From: an uncultured Aquimarina sp.
GTDB taxonomy: Bacteria > Bacteroidota > Bacteroidia > Flavobacteriales > Flavobacteriaceae
DNA: 36,974 bases
Direction of reading: 5' to 3'
Assembly (NCBI GenBank): GCA_947499005.1
Contig: CANMML010000035.1
Coordinates: 1-36,974 of the forward strand
The translations under genes and the position numbers were made by a program. Positions 1 to 8,684 of this stretch are shown piece by piece (the stretch's first letter is position 1; every line of letters begins with the position of its first letter). The notes under the pieces are model-generated. The model was not told where the DNA came from. It ran no database searches and saw only the letters and a program-made list of their open reading frames with translations.

Positions 1-77
1 CTTTCTGGATTGGACTCCAAAAATTCGCCTCAATAATGCAAGGCTGGTTGCTTTTTAAAGATGTGTCCAGACGGTAG
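1..77. repeat. left copy of terminal inverted repeat
   Basis: Bases 4-77 are the exact reverse complement of 36901-36974 (74 of 74). The match stops at 78 (G here, C implied by the other copy) and then continues for four more bases (CTAA). The inner boundary reads TGTCCAGACGGTAG. One frame (3-77) is open and ends in TAG exactly at the repeat edge; the opposite strand also has a frame open to the contig end. This fits the end of an insertion sequence or other dispersed repeat that runs off the contig. I do not recognise the family. The 77-nt length would also fit an assembly-graph overlap at a repeat. Confidence 0.8.
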
Positions 78-118
78 GCTAAGAAGCGGCTTTTTCATAA
101 AATATATTAGTCTATTTT

Positions 119-745
119 TTATAAATCGAAAAGCACTCCAATATTAAATGCGCTTCTTCCATTACGAAGTGTTATAGAAGAATCTGATTCTCCTCCAGCA
201 ATATTGCTAAATCCTGATTGACCATCATACTCTATAAATAGTTTAGCATTATCTGAAACTGGGAATTTTACTCCAATACCTAATGCTAATCCAAAATCTG
301 AATTATTAAACCCTTCCGAAGTATCAACTCCCTCTACTTCTGCTTTCAACAGGAATGCTCCATAAAAACCAAAATTAAGGTACCAATTTCTTTGTTTTCC
401 AAAATGCCAGTTTGCCATAACAGGAATTGTCAAATAATCAACTTTCATATCTCCCCTAACTACATTTCCTGTTTCTTGATTTTGGGCAAAGCTATCTGCC
501 CATCCTTTTTGATCATAAATTAACTTTGCCTTAAGTCCCCAACGATCAGAAAAATAATATTCCCCTGTAGCTCCTATATTAAAACCTGTTTTTGAATCTG
601 CTTGATCATCAATATTATTGCCACTAACAACAATATTCGAGAAATTAACTCCAATATTTCCTCCTACCTCAAAATCTCCTTTTTCTTGAGCTACAGTAGC
701 AGTAAATAATCCTAACCCAGTAACCAATAGTAATAATTTTTTCAT
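119..745 (-). CDS. outer-membrane beta-barrel protein (porin family)
   Basis: A 208-residue protein with a clear signal peptide (MKKLLLLVTGLGLFTATVAQ, residues 1-20) followed by alternating hydrophobic/polar strands. Examples are GGNIGVNFSNI near the start, GATGEYYFSDRWGLKAKLIYDQ in the middle and the closing strand ending FNIGVLFDL, with the terminal aromatic-x-Leu pattern of a barrel. Length and layout match the small Bacteroidota outer-membrane beta-barrel families (OMP_b-brl type). It probably sits in the outer membrane as an 8-10-stranded barrel; no ligand can be inferred. It is transcribed alone, from a promoter with a perfect -7 box at 765-772. Its stop codon lies only about 40 bases from the terminal repeat, and no hairpin terminator is visible in between. 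Confidence 0.85.
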   Translation of the reverse strand: MKKLLLLVTGLGLFTATVAQEKGDFEVGGNIGVNFSNIVVSGNNIDDQADSKTGFNIGATGEYYFSDRWGLKAKLIYDQKGWADSFAQNQETGNVVRGDMKVDYLTIPVMANWHFGKQRNWYLNFGFYGAFLLKAEVEGVDTSEGFNNSDFGLALGIGVKFPVSDNAKLFIEYDGQSGFSNIAGGESDSSITLRNGRSAFNIGVLFDL

Positions 746-764
746 GCTTTTAAAATTTTGAGCA

Positions 765-772
765 CAAATATA
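765..772 (-). promoter_or_regulatory. -7 promoter box of the beta-barrel gene
   Basis: On the minus strand the bases read TATATTTG, a perfect match to the Bacteroidota -7 consensus TAnnTTTG, 19 bases upstream of the start codon. The -33 element is weak. It adjoins the palindrome TAACGTTA (771-778). Confidence 0.55.
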
Positions 773-862
773 ACGTTACAAATAATATAATAATAATTTT
801 TAAGACATTTAATCTTTTGTTAATTGATTTCAATAAAAGAAAATCATCCTGTACTTTTAAAT

Positions 863-1372
863 ATGAAGATCTCGTACCTAAATATTTTTATCCTTTTTAT
901 TATTGGGTGTAAACAGCCTTCTCAAAAAGCAGAAGAGAAAATAGTCAATTCCAAAACAACAACTATTGAGGTATTAGATTATTCAGAATTGGCTCATCAT
1001 TTAGAAAAACAAAATGATACTACCTATGTCATTAACTTTTGGGCTACTTGGTGTAAGCCTTGTGTTGAAGAATTGCCCGCATTTGAAAAAATGCATGCTG
1101 AGATTGGTTCAAAAAAACAGAAACTACTATTGGTTAGCCTAGATTTCCCTAATCAAATAGAAAAGCAATTGATTCCTTTTATAAAAAAGAGAAACTTACA
1201 ACCAGAAGTAATTGTATTGAGTGACCCAGACACTAACACTTGGATTCCCAAAGTAAGTCCTGAATGGTCTGGCGCGATTCCTGCGACATTGGTTTATAAT
1301 AAAAACAAAAAACTATTCTTCGAAGAAAGCTTCGATTACAATAAACTACAAAATACTCTAAAACAATTTTGA
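863..1372 (+). CDS. TlpA-like thioredoxin-fold lipoprotein
   Basis: The ATG at 863 gives 169 residues. The longer frame begins with a TTG at 824 and adds 13 residues ahead of the signal sequence, so 863 is preferred. Residues 1-16 form a lipoprotein signal ending in IIGC (Cys16). The redox centre is FWATWCKPCVEELP, with Cys64 and Cys67, as in TlpA/ResA-type thiol-disulfide oxidoreductases. A later PAT segment (GAIPATLVYN) supplies the usual cis-proline. It is probably anchored in the periplasm, reducing or exchanging disulfides. The stop at 1370-1372 is followed two bases later by the next gene, also thioredoxin-fold, so the two are likely co-transcribed and act in the same envelope redox process. 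Confidence 0.85.
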   Translation: MKISYLNIFILFIIGCKQPSQKAEEKIVNSKTTTIEVLDYSELAHHLEKQNDTTYVINFWATWCKPCVEELPAFEKMHAEIGSKKQKLLLVSLDFPNQIEKQLIPFIKKRNLQPEVIVLSDPDTNTWIPKVSPEWSGAIPATLVYNKNKKLFFEESFDYNKLQNTLKQF

Positions 1373-1374
1373 TT

Positions 1375-2004
1375 ATGAAGACGACATATAAATTTGGCTT
1401 ACTTGCTTTACTAGCATTTGCAATTAGTGCATTTACAGTAATTAATAATTTTAAAAGCAGTGACGAAGACGGTTACAAAATAGGCGATAAGGCTACCGAT
1501 TTTAAATTAAAAAACATTGATGACACCTATGTTTCTCTATCTGATTACAAAGATGCAAAGGGTTTTATTGTAGTTTTCACTTGTAATCATTGTCCATTTT
1601 CAGTGGCTTATGAAGACCGAATTATCGCTTTAGACAAAGAATTTAAATCTAAAGGGTATCCTGTGATTGCTATCAACCCGAATAATCCAGCAAAATATCC
1701 ATCAGATAATTTTGAGAACATGAAAATTCGAGCTAAAGAAAAAGGGTTTACATTTCCGTATTTAGTAGACGAAGGACAACACATTTTTCCTCAGTATGGT
1801 GCTACAAAAACACCACATGTCTATATCTTAGAAAAATCAGCTTCTGACTTCATTGTAAAGTATATTGGCACCTTAGACAATAATTACCAAGACGCTGCAA
1901 AAGTAGACAAATATTATGTAAAAGATGCTGTAAATGCTTTACTTGATGGAACTGAAATTCCTGTAAAAGAAACAAAGGCTATTGGATGTAGCATCAAGGT
2001 GTAA
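1375..2004 (+). CDS. periplasmic thioredoxin family protein (AhpC/TSA-like)
   Basis: The ATG at 1375 gives 209 residues and begins directly with a signal peptide (MKTTYKFGLLALLAFAISAF). The nearer alternative, TTG at 1369, only adds two residues. The mature part opens with the peroxiredoxin/thioredoxin pattern DKATDFKLKNIDD and carries the redox motif FTCNHCPFSVAYEDR (Cys70, Cys73). This CxxCP form is typical of the 'thioredoxin family protein' group related to AhpC/TSA. Further hallmarks are FPYLVDEGQ, the cis-Pro segment TKTPHVYIL and GTLDNNY. It is expected in the periplasm. It lies 2 nt after the TlpA-like lipoprotein and 23 nt before a DUF1330 gene. The substrate is unknown. Confidence 0.85.
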   Translation: MKTTYKFGLLALLAFAISAFTVINNFKSSDEDGYKIGDKATDFKLKNIDDTYVSLSDYKDAKGFIVVFTCNHCPFSVAYEDRIIALDKEFKSKGYPVIAINPNNPAKYPSDNFENMKIRAKEKGFTFPYLVDEGQHIFPQYGATKTPHVYILEKSASDFIVKYIGTLDNNYQDAAKVDKYYVKDAVNALLDGTEIPVKETKAIGCSIKV

Positions 2005-2027
2005 ACTACTTTAAATAAAACAAATAG

Positions 2028-2315
2028 ATGCCAGCATACGCAATACTAGATATCGATGTATTCGATAAAGAAAAGCTTGAAGACTATAAAAAGGTGGCTC
2101 TAAGTATTATAAAAAAAATTCAAGGGGAAATTATTGTTCGAGGAGGAGAATCAAGCACTATTGATGGAGATTGGTCTCCTAAAAGAATCGTAATGATAAA
2201 ATTCCCTAGTTTTCAATTAGCAAATGAGTGGAAAAATTCTGAAGCATATATCGCTGCGAGTGAACTTAGAAAAAAAGGAGCCAAAACCAATGCTATAATT
2301 GTTGAAGGCATTTAA
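2028..2315 (+). CDS. DUF1330 domain protein
   Basis: A 95-residue cytoplasmic protein with no signal peptide. The start MPAYAILDIDVFDKEKLEDY, the central IIVRGGE and the segment PKRIVMIKFPSFQLANEWKNSEAYIAASELRK match the DUF1330 fold, a dimeric alpha-beta barrel related to small monooxygenase-like proteins. The family has no settled function. It follows the thioredoxin-like gene by 23 nt on the same strand and is likely the last gene of that operon. Family assignment is good; biochemical role is unknown. Confidence 0.8.
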   Translation: MPAYAILDIDVFDKEKLEDYKKVALSIIKKIQGEIIVRGGESSTIDGDWSPKRIVMIKFPSFQLANEWKNSEAYIAASELRKKGAKTNAIIVEGI

Positions 2316-2379
2316 TCCGATTTACCAACAAAATCTTTAGGAAAGAACTGAAATGTTACACCATATCTCAGTCACCAAA

Positions 2380-3912
2380 TTAGTTTTTGATAAATTTTTG
2401 AATCGTTTTTGATCCCGATTTACTTATAATTTCCAGTATATAAATTCCGCTTGATAACGTTGAAATATCAATCGTTTTAATAAAAGTATTATTATTTGAA
2501 ATTATTCTAACTCCATTCATTGTATACACGGCATAACTACCTTGTATTGAAGGTGACAAAATTAGCGTATCGATGGCTGGAGTTGGGAAAATCGAAATAC
2601 CCTCCCCTTGTCGAGATGTTTCTTTACTTAGAGAATTCATTTCTTTTACCCCTGTCCCCTCTGGATCGAGCCATGATTTTAAGGAACGATCGATCTGTAA
2701 ATCAAAATCCCAAGAACGATCTATTTTAGAATAAAAATCACCTAAATCATTATCTAAACTACTATTGCACCCTGCTTCCCCTCCTGCTAATTGACCTATA
2801 ATTTGTCCTTTTTGATTAAACAAAGCTGCACCCGATGAACCCTGCAAAGTTGTTCCAGTTTCCCAACCACTTCCTCTTTCAGAAATATTCCAGGTAACTA
2901 TATCTGTTCCAAAAAAAGCCTCTATCCCTTCAACCAATTGATCATTCTCTATCGAAATTTTAGTTGGCTCTCCTAAAGGATGATGTAAAGAAAAACTGAA
3001 ATCTATATTTACATCATTTAAAGACCAACCCGCCCATTCTAAATCCCAATTAGGATTAATATCTCCTAAAATTTCAAACAAAGCAAAATCACTATTTGGA
3101 TTATTTGCAAGTAATTTAGCTCCATTGGCAAATTGCAGTTCTTTAAAGGTTTCAAAATCTGGATCACCACAAACCTCATCATCATTGAAAAAATTAAAGC
3201 CAAATACCCAAAATTCCGGAGGAATATTAGACTGTTCCAAACAATGATTTGCGGTTAACAATAACATTCTTCCATCATTAGCCGTATTATTAATTAATGT
3301 CCCTGTACAAAAGGTATTCCCTGTCATAATACGAACTACAGAATGAATCAAACGTTCCTTTAAAACATCAATGGTTTCATTTTCGGCAATACATACTGCA
3401 TCCACTAAACAATCATTCCCCGAGTTTGTCTTTAATCCAATATTTGATTTATTCCCGTTTCCTTTAACTATTTTCCAAAATTGAAGCCTCGCTTGATCTT
3501 TATATTGTATGGGCACTTTATATTTTAGAACCGCTTTATTTCCTTGAAATGGAAGTGTACTAAATACTTTGGAAGCCGTATTATTTCTGAATGTATATTC
3601 TTGCATCTCACCCGATGGCATAGACATAATAGTAAGCACTGCATTTTCTGGCAAATAAAATTCACTGAACAGAAAAGTTAGGGAAGTAGCCTCTTCGAAA
3701 TAGATCTGATGTTCCCAGATCATATAACCTTGTTGATCTATCTTCCAAAAACCATTATTTTTTAGGTTATCCGACACCTCCACAAACTCTCCAAAAGCAT
3801 AAGGCGTCACCATTGCATTATCAGAAAACGATACACCAGCAAACACCCTACCAACCATACAAAGAAAGCAGATAAGGATAATTAATGTTGATTTTAAAAA
3901 TGGAAGATTCAT
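2380..3912 (-). CDS. secreted trypsin-fold serine protease, lysyl-endopeptidase-like, with sorting tail
   Basis: 510 residues. A signal peptide occupies 1-25, then comes an N-terminal beta-rich prodomain. The protease domain runs from about 185 to 420. The triad is visible as His223 (LTANHC), Asp275 (NSDFALFE) and Ser360 (LQGSSGAALF), with paired cysteines (202/224 and others) as in Achromobacter-type lysyl endopeptidases. The last ~75 residues (ISIFPTPAIDTL ... GIYILEI ... KTIQKFIKN) form a type IX secretion C-terminal sorting domain, so the product should be exported across the outer membrane and released or anchored. Lys specificity is suggested by family resemblance only. It is downstream of another secreted protease gene on the same strand but separated by a strong terminator hairpin, so it should have its own promoter. 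Confidence 0.88.
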   Translation of the reverse strand: MNLPFLKSTLIILICFLCMVGRVFAGVSFSDNAMVTPYAFGEFVEVSDNLKNNGFWKIDQQGYMIWEHQIYFEEATSLTFLFSEFYLPENAVLTIMSMPSGEMQEYTFRNNTASKVFSTLPFQGNKAVLKYKVPIQYKDQARLQFWKIVKGNGNKSNIGLKTNSGNDCLVDAVCIAENETIDVLKERLIHSVVRIMTGNTFCTGTLINNTANDGRMLLLTANHCLEQSNIPPEFWVFGFNFFNDDEVCGDPDFETFKELQFANGAKLLANNPNSDFALFEILGDINPNWDLEWAGWSLNDVNIDFSFSLHHPLGEPTKISIENDQLVEGIEAFFGTDIVTWNISERGSGWETGTTLQGSSGAALFNQKGQIIGQLAGGEAGCNSSLDNDLGDFYSKIDRSWDFDLQIDRSLKSWLDPEGTGVKEMNSLSKETSRQGEGISIFPTPAIDTLILSPSIQGSYAVYTMNGVRIISNNNTFIKTIDISTLSSGIYILEIISKSGSKTIQKFIKN

Positions 3913-3934
3913 TTACTTTACATTAAACTAAAAA

Positions 3935-3962
3935 TGAGGGTGTTTTAATTAAAACACCCTCA
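3935..3962 (-). terminator. rho-independent terminator, 28-bp perfect palindrome
   Basis: Arms TGAGGGTGTTTTAA / TTAAAACACCCTCA are perfectly complementary over 14 bp with no spacer. On the minus strand the hairpin is followed by a T-rich tract (TTTTTAGTTT). It would end transcription of the M57-like protease gene before the next protease gene. Confidence 0.8.
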
Positions 3963-3997
3963 TAAAACTTATTCTATAATAATTTAGTATTTAAAAA

Positions 3998-4906
3998 TTA
4001 ACGTCCGTAAATAGATCTCAATGCATTTACATCTTCTATAGTAAGGTTAAAATTACCTATATAACAAGATGTTAAAACAGAATCAAAGAAATTACCACTA
4101 AATGTCGTTCCCTGTACAAAGTTCTCGTCTATAGGAGCTATACTATTTTCGTCAAAAACCATTTCTGGTCTATTCACAAACGAACAACTAGCTCTTGTTC
4201 TAAAATCGGAATGCCTATACCCTAAACTATGCATTAACTCGTGTATATAAACAGCCCCTAAAACTTGTTCGTTAGGTGCCGTTGCATCGGCAAATCCTGA
4301 TCCAAAATTTCCATTTACTGGAATTGGAGCAAAACCTTCTATAGAACCTGAAGAGGCAAAACCTCCTTGGAAATTAATCTCATTACCCGTACCATCAGGT
4401 TGAATTACAAAAAACACTCTTAAGCCTATATTATTAATAGCGTTTACAGCTCGACTTAATGCTCTTCTTTGTGCTTGTGGTATCGGGACTACCTGACCAA
4501 CATCCTGAAAAGAAGGAACAAAACCTACACTTACAAATCGCACTCCTCCAAAAGACGAACCTTGATTTGTATTAATAATACCATTTCTAATAAATGCCTT
4601 TTCATTTCCTTCTCCTTCAGAAGCTTCTATTTTAATGGCTTCTAATTCTTCATCAGTGATTACAATATCATCACCTAGCCATCCTTCTTTAACTTCGCCT
4701 CCTCTAGTTTTTAACTCTTTTCGCTCTAAGCTTTCAATATCAAACCCTAATTGCTGAAGCTTATTAGCTGCGGCTACAGACAATTCACTATTGTCGGCCA
4801 CTGTACTACTCGATGTATTATCAATAGTATCGTTTTCTTCTTTTTGACAAGAAACTAAACTTAAAAAAGCTAAGCTTGCCATAATTAATACATGTTTTTT
4901 TTTCAT
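3998..4906 (-). CDS. M57-like zinc metalloprotease lipoprotein
   Basis: I start it at the ATG at 4906 (302 residues); this puts a lipoprotein signal at the very N-terminus, with lipobox LVSC and Cys20. The longer frame to 4942 adds 12 residues before it. The active site is HELMHSLGYRHSD at residues 222-234, a full HExxHxxGxxHxD zinc motif of the metzincin/M57 type, followed by a short C-terminal helix (IEDVNALRSIYGR) typical of matrixin-like folds. A polar spacer of about 100 residues precedes the catalytic domain. It is expected to be anchored to a membrane and face the periplasm or outside. The substrate is unknown. Upstream lies an 18-bp direct repeat and a 16-bp palindrome that could regulate it. 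Confidence 0.85.
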   Translation of the reverse strand: MKKKHVLIMASLAFLSLVSCQKEENDTIDNTSSSTVADNSELSVAAANKLQQLGFDIESLERKELKTRGGEVKEGWLGDDIVITDEELEAIKIEASEGEGNEKAFIRNGIINTNQGSSFGGVRFVSVGFVPSFQDVGQVVPIPQAQRRALSRAVNAINNIGLRVFFVIQPDGTGNEINFQGGFASSGSIEGFAPIPVNGNFGSGFADATAPNEQVLGAVYIHELMHSLGYRHSDFRTRASCSFVNRPEMVFDENSIAPIDENFVQGTTFSGNFFDSVLTSCYIGNFNLTIEDVNALRSIYGR

Positions 4907-4931
4907 AGTGTTTTTGTTGGTATAGAATAAG

Positions 4932-5054
4932 TTTTTAAACATTTAATAACTATCCATTTAATTTAATGCGAGCTATTATCCCCGCAATTCTATATCATCA
5001 AAGACTTTTCAAGTGTTAGATATCTAACATTTAAAATTTTTAAACATTTAATAA
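4932..5054. repeat. 18-bp direct repeat pair flanking the M57/leuS spacer
   Basis: TTTTTAAACATTTAATAA occurs at 4932-4949 and again at 5037-5054, 105 bases apart and in the same orientation. The palindrome at 5014-5029 lies between them. The rest of the 4907-5283 spacer is AT-rich, with no ORF or RNA gene that I can see apart from the -7 box at 5256. Confidence 0.6.
5014..5029. promoter_or_regulatory. 16-bp perfect palindrome, possible operator
   Basis: TGTTAGATATCTAACA is self-complementary across all 16 bases. It sits 108 bases upstream of the M57-like gene and 255 bases upstream of leuS, between two direct repeats. It has no T-tract and is not next to a gene end, so a protein-binding site is likelier than a terminator. 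Confidence 0.4.
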
Positions 5055-5255
5055 AAAAACAATACAAAAGTTATTAATCAAAGCTTATGAAACACTTTCT
5101 ATCCATATACAAATCTTATATATAACATTATCCAACGACCACATTATTTGAAAGCTTTTTAAATAAGTTGACTATTGTTATTTTGAAGATCAATTAATCC
5201 AATAAGCACCTTTTAATCTTCCAAATTCTAGAAGTAACAAGTCTTACAAAAACAA

Positions 5256-5263
5256 TACATTTG
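5256..5263 (+). promoter_or_regulatory. -7 promoter box of leuS
   Basis: TACATTTG matches the Bacteroidota -7 consensus TAnnTTTG exactly; the -33 element is poor. Transcription would begin around 5268-5271, which excludes the GTG at 5263 as start codon and leaves the ATGs at 5275 and 5284. Confidence 0.5.
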
Positions 5264-5283
5264 TGCTTCCAAAAATGCGTACC

Positions 5284-8200
5284 ATGAATTATGATTTTAA
5301 TGCTATTGAAAAGAAATGGCAAGACCATTGGGCAACGAACCAAACTTTTCAAGCATCGAGTGATAGTGACAAACCAAAATATTATGTACTAGACATGTTT
5401 CCATACCCTTCTGGAGCAGGGTTACATGTCGGTCACCCACTAGGATACATCGCTAGTGATATTTTTGCTAGATATAAAAGACACAAAGGATTTAATGTTT
5501 TACATCCTCAGGGATATGATTCATTTGGACTTCCTGCTGAACAATATGCGATCCAGACAGGTCAACATCCTGCGATTACTACTGAAACTAACATCAACCG
5601 CTATAGAAATCAATTAGATAATGTTGGTTTCTCTTTCGATTGGAGTAAAGAAGTACGCACAAGTAGTCCTGAATACTATAAATGGACACAATGGATTTTT
5701 GGAGAATTATTCAATTCTTGGTACAATAAAAGCACTAACAAAGCAGAAAGTATTGATACGTTGGTCGCTCTATTCGAAACTTCTGGAAATACTGAAGTAA
5801 AAGCGGTTTGTGACGAAGATATCGAAGCTTTTGATGCTGATGCTTGGAATGGATTTTCACCCAAAGAAAAGCAAGCTATTTTATTACAATATCGTTTAAC
5901 ATTTTTAGCGGAAACAGAAGTCAACTGGTGCCCAGAATTAGGAACAGTACTTGCTAACGACGAAATTGTAAATGGTCTTTCTGAACGTGGTAGCCACCCC
6001 GTTATTCGTAAAAAAATGACGCAATGGAGTATGCGTATTTCTGCTTATGCCGAGCGCATGCTTCAAGGTTTAGACGGATTAGATTGGACAGAAAGCATCA
6101 AGGAAACACAACGTAATTGGATTGGAAAATCTAAAGGAGCTTCTGTATACTTCCCTGTTGTAGATCACGATGCTACCATCGAAGTTTTTACCACAAGACC
6201 CGATACTATTTTTGGAGTATCCTTTATGACACTTGCTCCAGAGCATCCTTTAGTAAGTAAAATAACTACAGCAGCCAGAAAAGATGCTGTAGATGAATAT
6301 ATACAAGTAACTTCAAAAAGAAGTGAGCGTGATCGTATGGCGGATGTTAAGACGATTTCAGGAGTATTTACAGGTGCTTATGCCGAACATCCGTTTTCTA
6401 AAAAGCCTGTACCTATCTGGATTGGAGACTACGTATTGGCAAGCTACGGAACAGGAGCTGTAATGGCAGTACCTTGTGGTGATCAAAGAGATTACGACTT
6501 TGCGAAGCATTTTGATATTCCGATCATCAATATTTTTAAAGATGTTGATATCAGCGAAGAAGCTTATACCGACAAAACCAAAGCCATCATTGCGAATTCA
6601 GATTTCTTAGACGGCCTTAACCCTAAGAAAGCCACCAATATTGTTATTAAAACCTTAATGACTCAAGGTGCTGGATTTGGAAAGACAAATTACCGCTTGC
6701 GTGATGCTGTATTTAGTCGTCAACGTTATTGGGGTGAACCTTTCCCAATTTATTACGATGCTGATGGTATGCCGCAATTGATTGCTACTGAACATTTACC
6801 TATCAATCTTCCTGAAGTAGAAAAGTATTTACCAACTGAAGATGGAGCTCCACCATTAGGGCGTGCTACCACTTGGGCTTGGGATACTACTACAAATAGT
6901 GTTGTTGATAATTCGAAAATAGATAACGAAACGATCTTTGCCTTAGAATTGAATACCATGCCAGGTTGGGCAGGAAGCTCATGGTATTTATTCCGTTATA
7001 TGGATGCGCAAAATGAGCAAGCTTTTGCTTCTAAACAGGCTTTAGAGTATTGGAAAAATGTAGATCTGTATCTAGGTGGAAGTGAACACGCTACTGGACA
7101 TTTATTATATAGCCGTTTTTGGACGAAGTTTTTATTTGATCGCGATTATTTATCTGTAGAAGAACCTTTCCAAAAAATGATCAATCAAGGAATGATCTTG
7201 GGAGAAAGTGCTTATCATCACATAAGAATTCCTTATTTACTAACTGGAAGTGACACAAAAATTTATGATCCTTTGGAATTAGATTTTAAAATCTTCATCT
7301 CAAAAAATATTGTAAACAATGACTTCTTTGAAGATTCTAGTTTAAAGACTTTTCTAATTGAAAAAATAAAAAAATCAATCCCAATTCTACCAAAATTATA
7401 TTTTGAAAAGCTATTTGGTTCATCTTACAGTAAAATTTCCAACCTAAGTAAAGAAGAAGTAATTAAGTACTTAGAAAATAATATCGCTTTCTCTGATTTT
7501 GAATTTAAAAAGCCACTTATTGATATTAATCATCTAAAAGGCATCACTAATGAGCTTGATATTTTTTCATACTTGAGTGACATAAAATACAAAGAATTTA
7601 AAGAAGCTATTTTCATATCAGAAGAAAGTGAAATCATAACTTTTGAAAATTTAAAAAGTAATTCTTTTTCTGGAAAATACATCACTGGTCGTGAGGTTGA
7701 AAAGATGTCGAAGTCGAAATTCAACGTAGTAAACCCTGATGATATTTGCGAGGAATATGGTGCTGATACGCTTCGTTTGTACGAAATGTTCTTAGGGCCT
7801 TTAGAACAAGCAAAACCATGGAGCACCGCAGGAATATCTGGTGTACATAACTTCCTTAAAAAATTCTGGAAATTGTATGCTAATGACAGTGGGTTATTAG
7901 TTAATGACGACGCTCCAACAGCAGATGCATTAAAAACACTCCATAAAACAATCAAGAAAGTAACAGAAGACATTGATAATTTCTCATTCAATACTTCGGT
8001 AAGTACTTTCATGATTTGTGTAAACGAATTGAATGCGCAGAAATGTCATAGCAAAGCGATTCTTGAACCTTTAGCCATTTTAATTGCTCCTTACGCACCT
8101 CATATTGCCGAGGAAGTATGGAACTTAATGGGAAATTCAAGTTCTATTACATATGCAGAATATCCATTATTCGAGGAAAAACACTTAATAGAAAGCAGTA

Positions 8201-8382
8201 AAGAATACCCTGTTTCTTTCAATGGCAAAATGCGTTTTAAATTGGAACTACCTCTAGACATGTCTAAAGAAGATATCGAAAAGACCGTAATGGCTCATGA
8301 AAAAACGCAAAAGCAATTACAAGGTCGCGAACCTAAGAAGGTAATCATCGTTCCTGGTAAAATCATAAATATCGTAGGCTAA
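5284..8382 (+). CDS. leuS: leucyl-tRNA synthetase with enlarged pre-KMSKS insert
   Basis: Class I synthetase charging tRNA-Leu in the cytoplasm; 1032 residues from the ATG at 5284 (MNYDFNAIEKKWQ, the usual family start). HIGH motif is HVGH at 48-51; KMSKS is at 807-811. The CP1 editing domain is intact (FTTRPDTIFGVSF; GTGAVMAVPCGDQRDYDFA). The Bacteroidota-specific stretch around VNWCPELGTVLANDE is present. Odd: between MINQGMILGE (ending at 641) and the KMSKS loop there are about 160 residues, where I expect roughly 60-80 in this family. Bases 7261-7680, inside this segment, are about 24% G+C by hand count, against 33-45% in sampled flanking lines. The frame stays open and all core motifs survive, so the enzyme is probably functional. 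Confidence 0.95.
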   Translation: MNYDFNAIEKKWQDHWATNQTFQASSDSDKPKYYVLDMFPYPSGAGLHVGHPLGYIASDIFARYKRHKGFNVLHPQGYDSFGLPAEQYAIQTGQHPAITTETNINRYRNQLDNVGFSFDWSKEVRTSSPEYYKWTQWIFGELFNSWYNKSTNKAESIDTLVALFETSGNTEVKAVCDEDIEAFDADAWNGFSPKEKQAILLQYRLTFLAETEVNWCPELGTVLANDEIVNGLSERGSHPVIRKKMTQWSMRISAYAERMLQGLDGLDWTESIKETQRNWIGKSKGASVYFPVVDHDATIEVFTTRPDTIFGVSFMTLAPEHPLVSKITTAARKDAVDEYIQVTSKRSERDRMADVKTISGVFTGAYAEHPFSKKPVPIWIGDYVLASYGTGAVMAVPCGDQRDYDFAKHFDIPIINIFKDVDISEEAYTDKTKAIIANSDFLDGLNPKKATNIVIKTLMTQGAGFGKTNYRLRDAVFSRQRYWGEPFPIYYDADGMPQLIATEHLPINLPEVEKYLPTEDGAPPLGRATTWAWDTTTNSVVDNSKIDNETIFALELNTMPGWAGSSWYLFRYMDAQNEQAFASKQALEYWKNVDLYLGGSEHATGHLLYSRFWTKFLFDRDYLSVEEPFQKMINQGMILGESAYHHIRIPYLLTGSDTKIYDPLELDFKIFISKNIVNNDFFEDSSLKTFLIEKIKKSIPILPKLYFEKLFGSSYSKISNLSKEEVIKYLENNIAFSDFEFKKPLIDINHLKGITNELDIFSYLSDIKYKEFKEAIFISEESEIITFENLKSNSFSGKYITGREVEKMSKSKFNVVNPDDICEEYGADTLRLYEMFLGPLEQAKPWSTAGISGVHNFLKKFWKLYANDSGLLVNDDAPTADALKTLHKTIKKVTEDIDNFSFNTSVSTFMICVNELNAQKCHSKAILEPLAILIAPYAPHIAEEVWNLMGNSSSITYAEYPLFEEKHLIESSKEYPVSFNGKMRFKLELPLDMSKEDIEKTVMAHEKTQKQLQGREPKKVIIVPGKIINIVG

Positions 8383-8645
8383 TGAGCCCAACTATAGAAA
8401 TCATTGGAGCGGTGGCAGCTGTACTAACTACCGCTTCTTTTCTTCCGCAAGTATACCAAACTTGGAAAACAAAATCGACGGAAAGTCTTTCGCTTCCCAT
8501 GTTGGTTATGTTTTTTATAGGGGTGTGTCTCTGGTTGATTTATGGATTTGCTCTAAAAAGTATGCCCATTATTATTTCTAATATCATCACTATAATTAGT
8601 GCTGGGCTTTTGGTATACTTCAAACTGGCTTACACCAAAAAATAA
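8382..8645 (+). CDS. SemiSWEET sugar transporter
   Basis: An 87-residue integral membrane protein with three helices and a PQ-loop motif in the first (ASFLPQVYQTWKTKSTESLS), followed by LPMLVMFFIGVCLWLIYGF and a third helix. This is the SemiSWEET half-transporter layout; the family forms dimers that move small sugars down their gradient. The ATG overlaps the leuS stop codon by one base (TAATG), so it is translationally coupled to leuS. That link looks like shared expression, not shared function. The sugar is unknown. Confidence 0.88.
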   Translation: MSPTIEIIGAVAAVLTTASFLPQVYQTWKTKSTESLSLPMLVMFFIGVCLWLIYGFALKSMPIIISNIITIISAGLLVYFKLAYTKK

Positions 8646-8684
8646 AAACCAATTATCGTTTTTTATACGCTACTTCTATTTATC

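Noticed and set aside
2312..2371. Minus-strand open run of 19 codons between the DUF1330 and protease genes, with a plausible C-terminal look (YGVTFQFFPKDF)
   Set aside because: A stop codon lies directly upstream, and 19 open codons are common in AT-rich DNA. It might be a relic of an outer-membrane protein but there is too little to call.
3935..3962. 28-bp perfect palindrome as a possible phage or recombinase site
   Set aside because: It lies right after a gene end and is followed by a T-rich tract on that strand, so a terminator explains it.
5263..5283. GTG at 5263 as leuS start
   Set aside because: It overlaps the last base of the predicted -7 box and adds residues outside the family's usual N-terminus.
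7530..8012. 160-codon minus-strand frame inside leuS
   Set aside because: Entirely antisense to a clear leuS reading frame with all motifs; a shadow frame.
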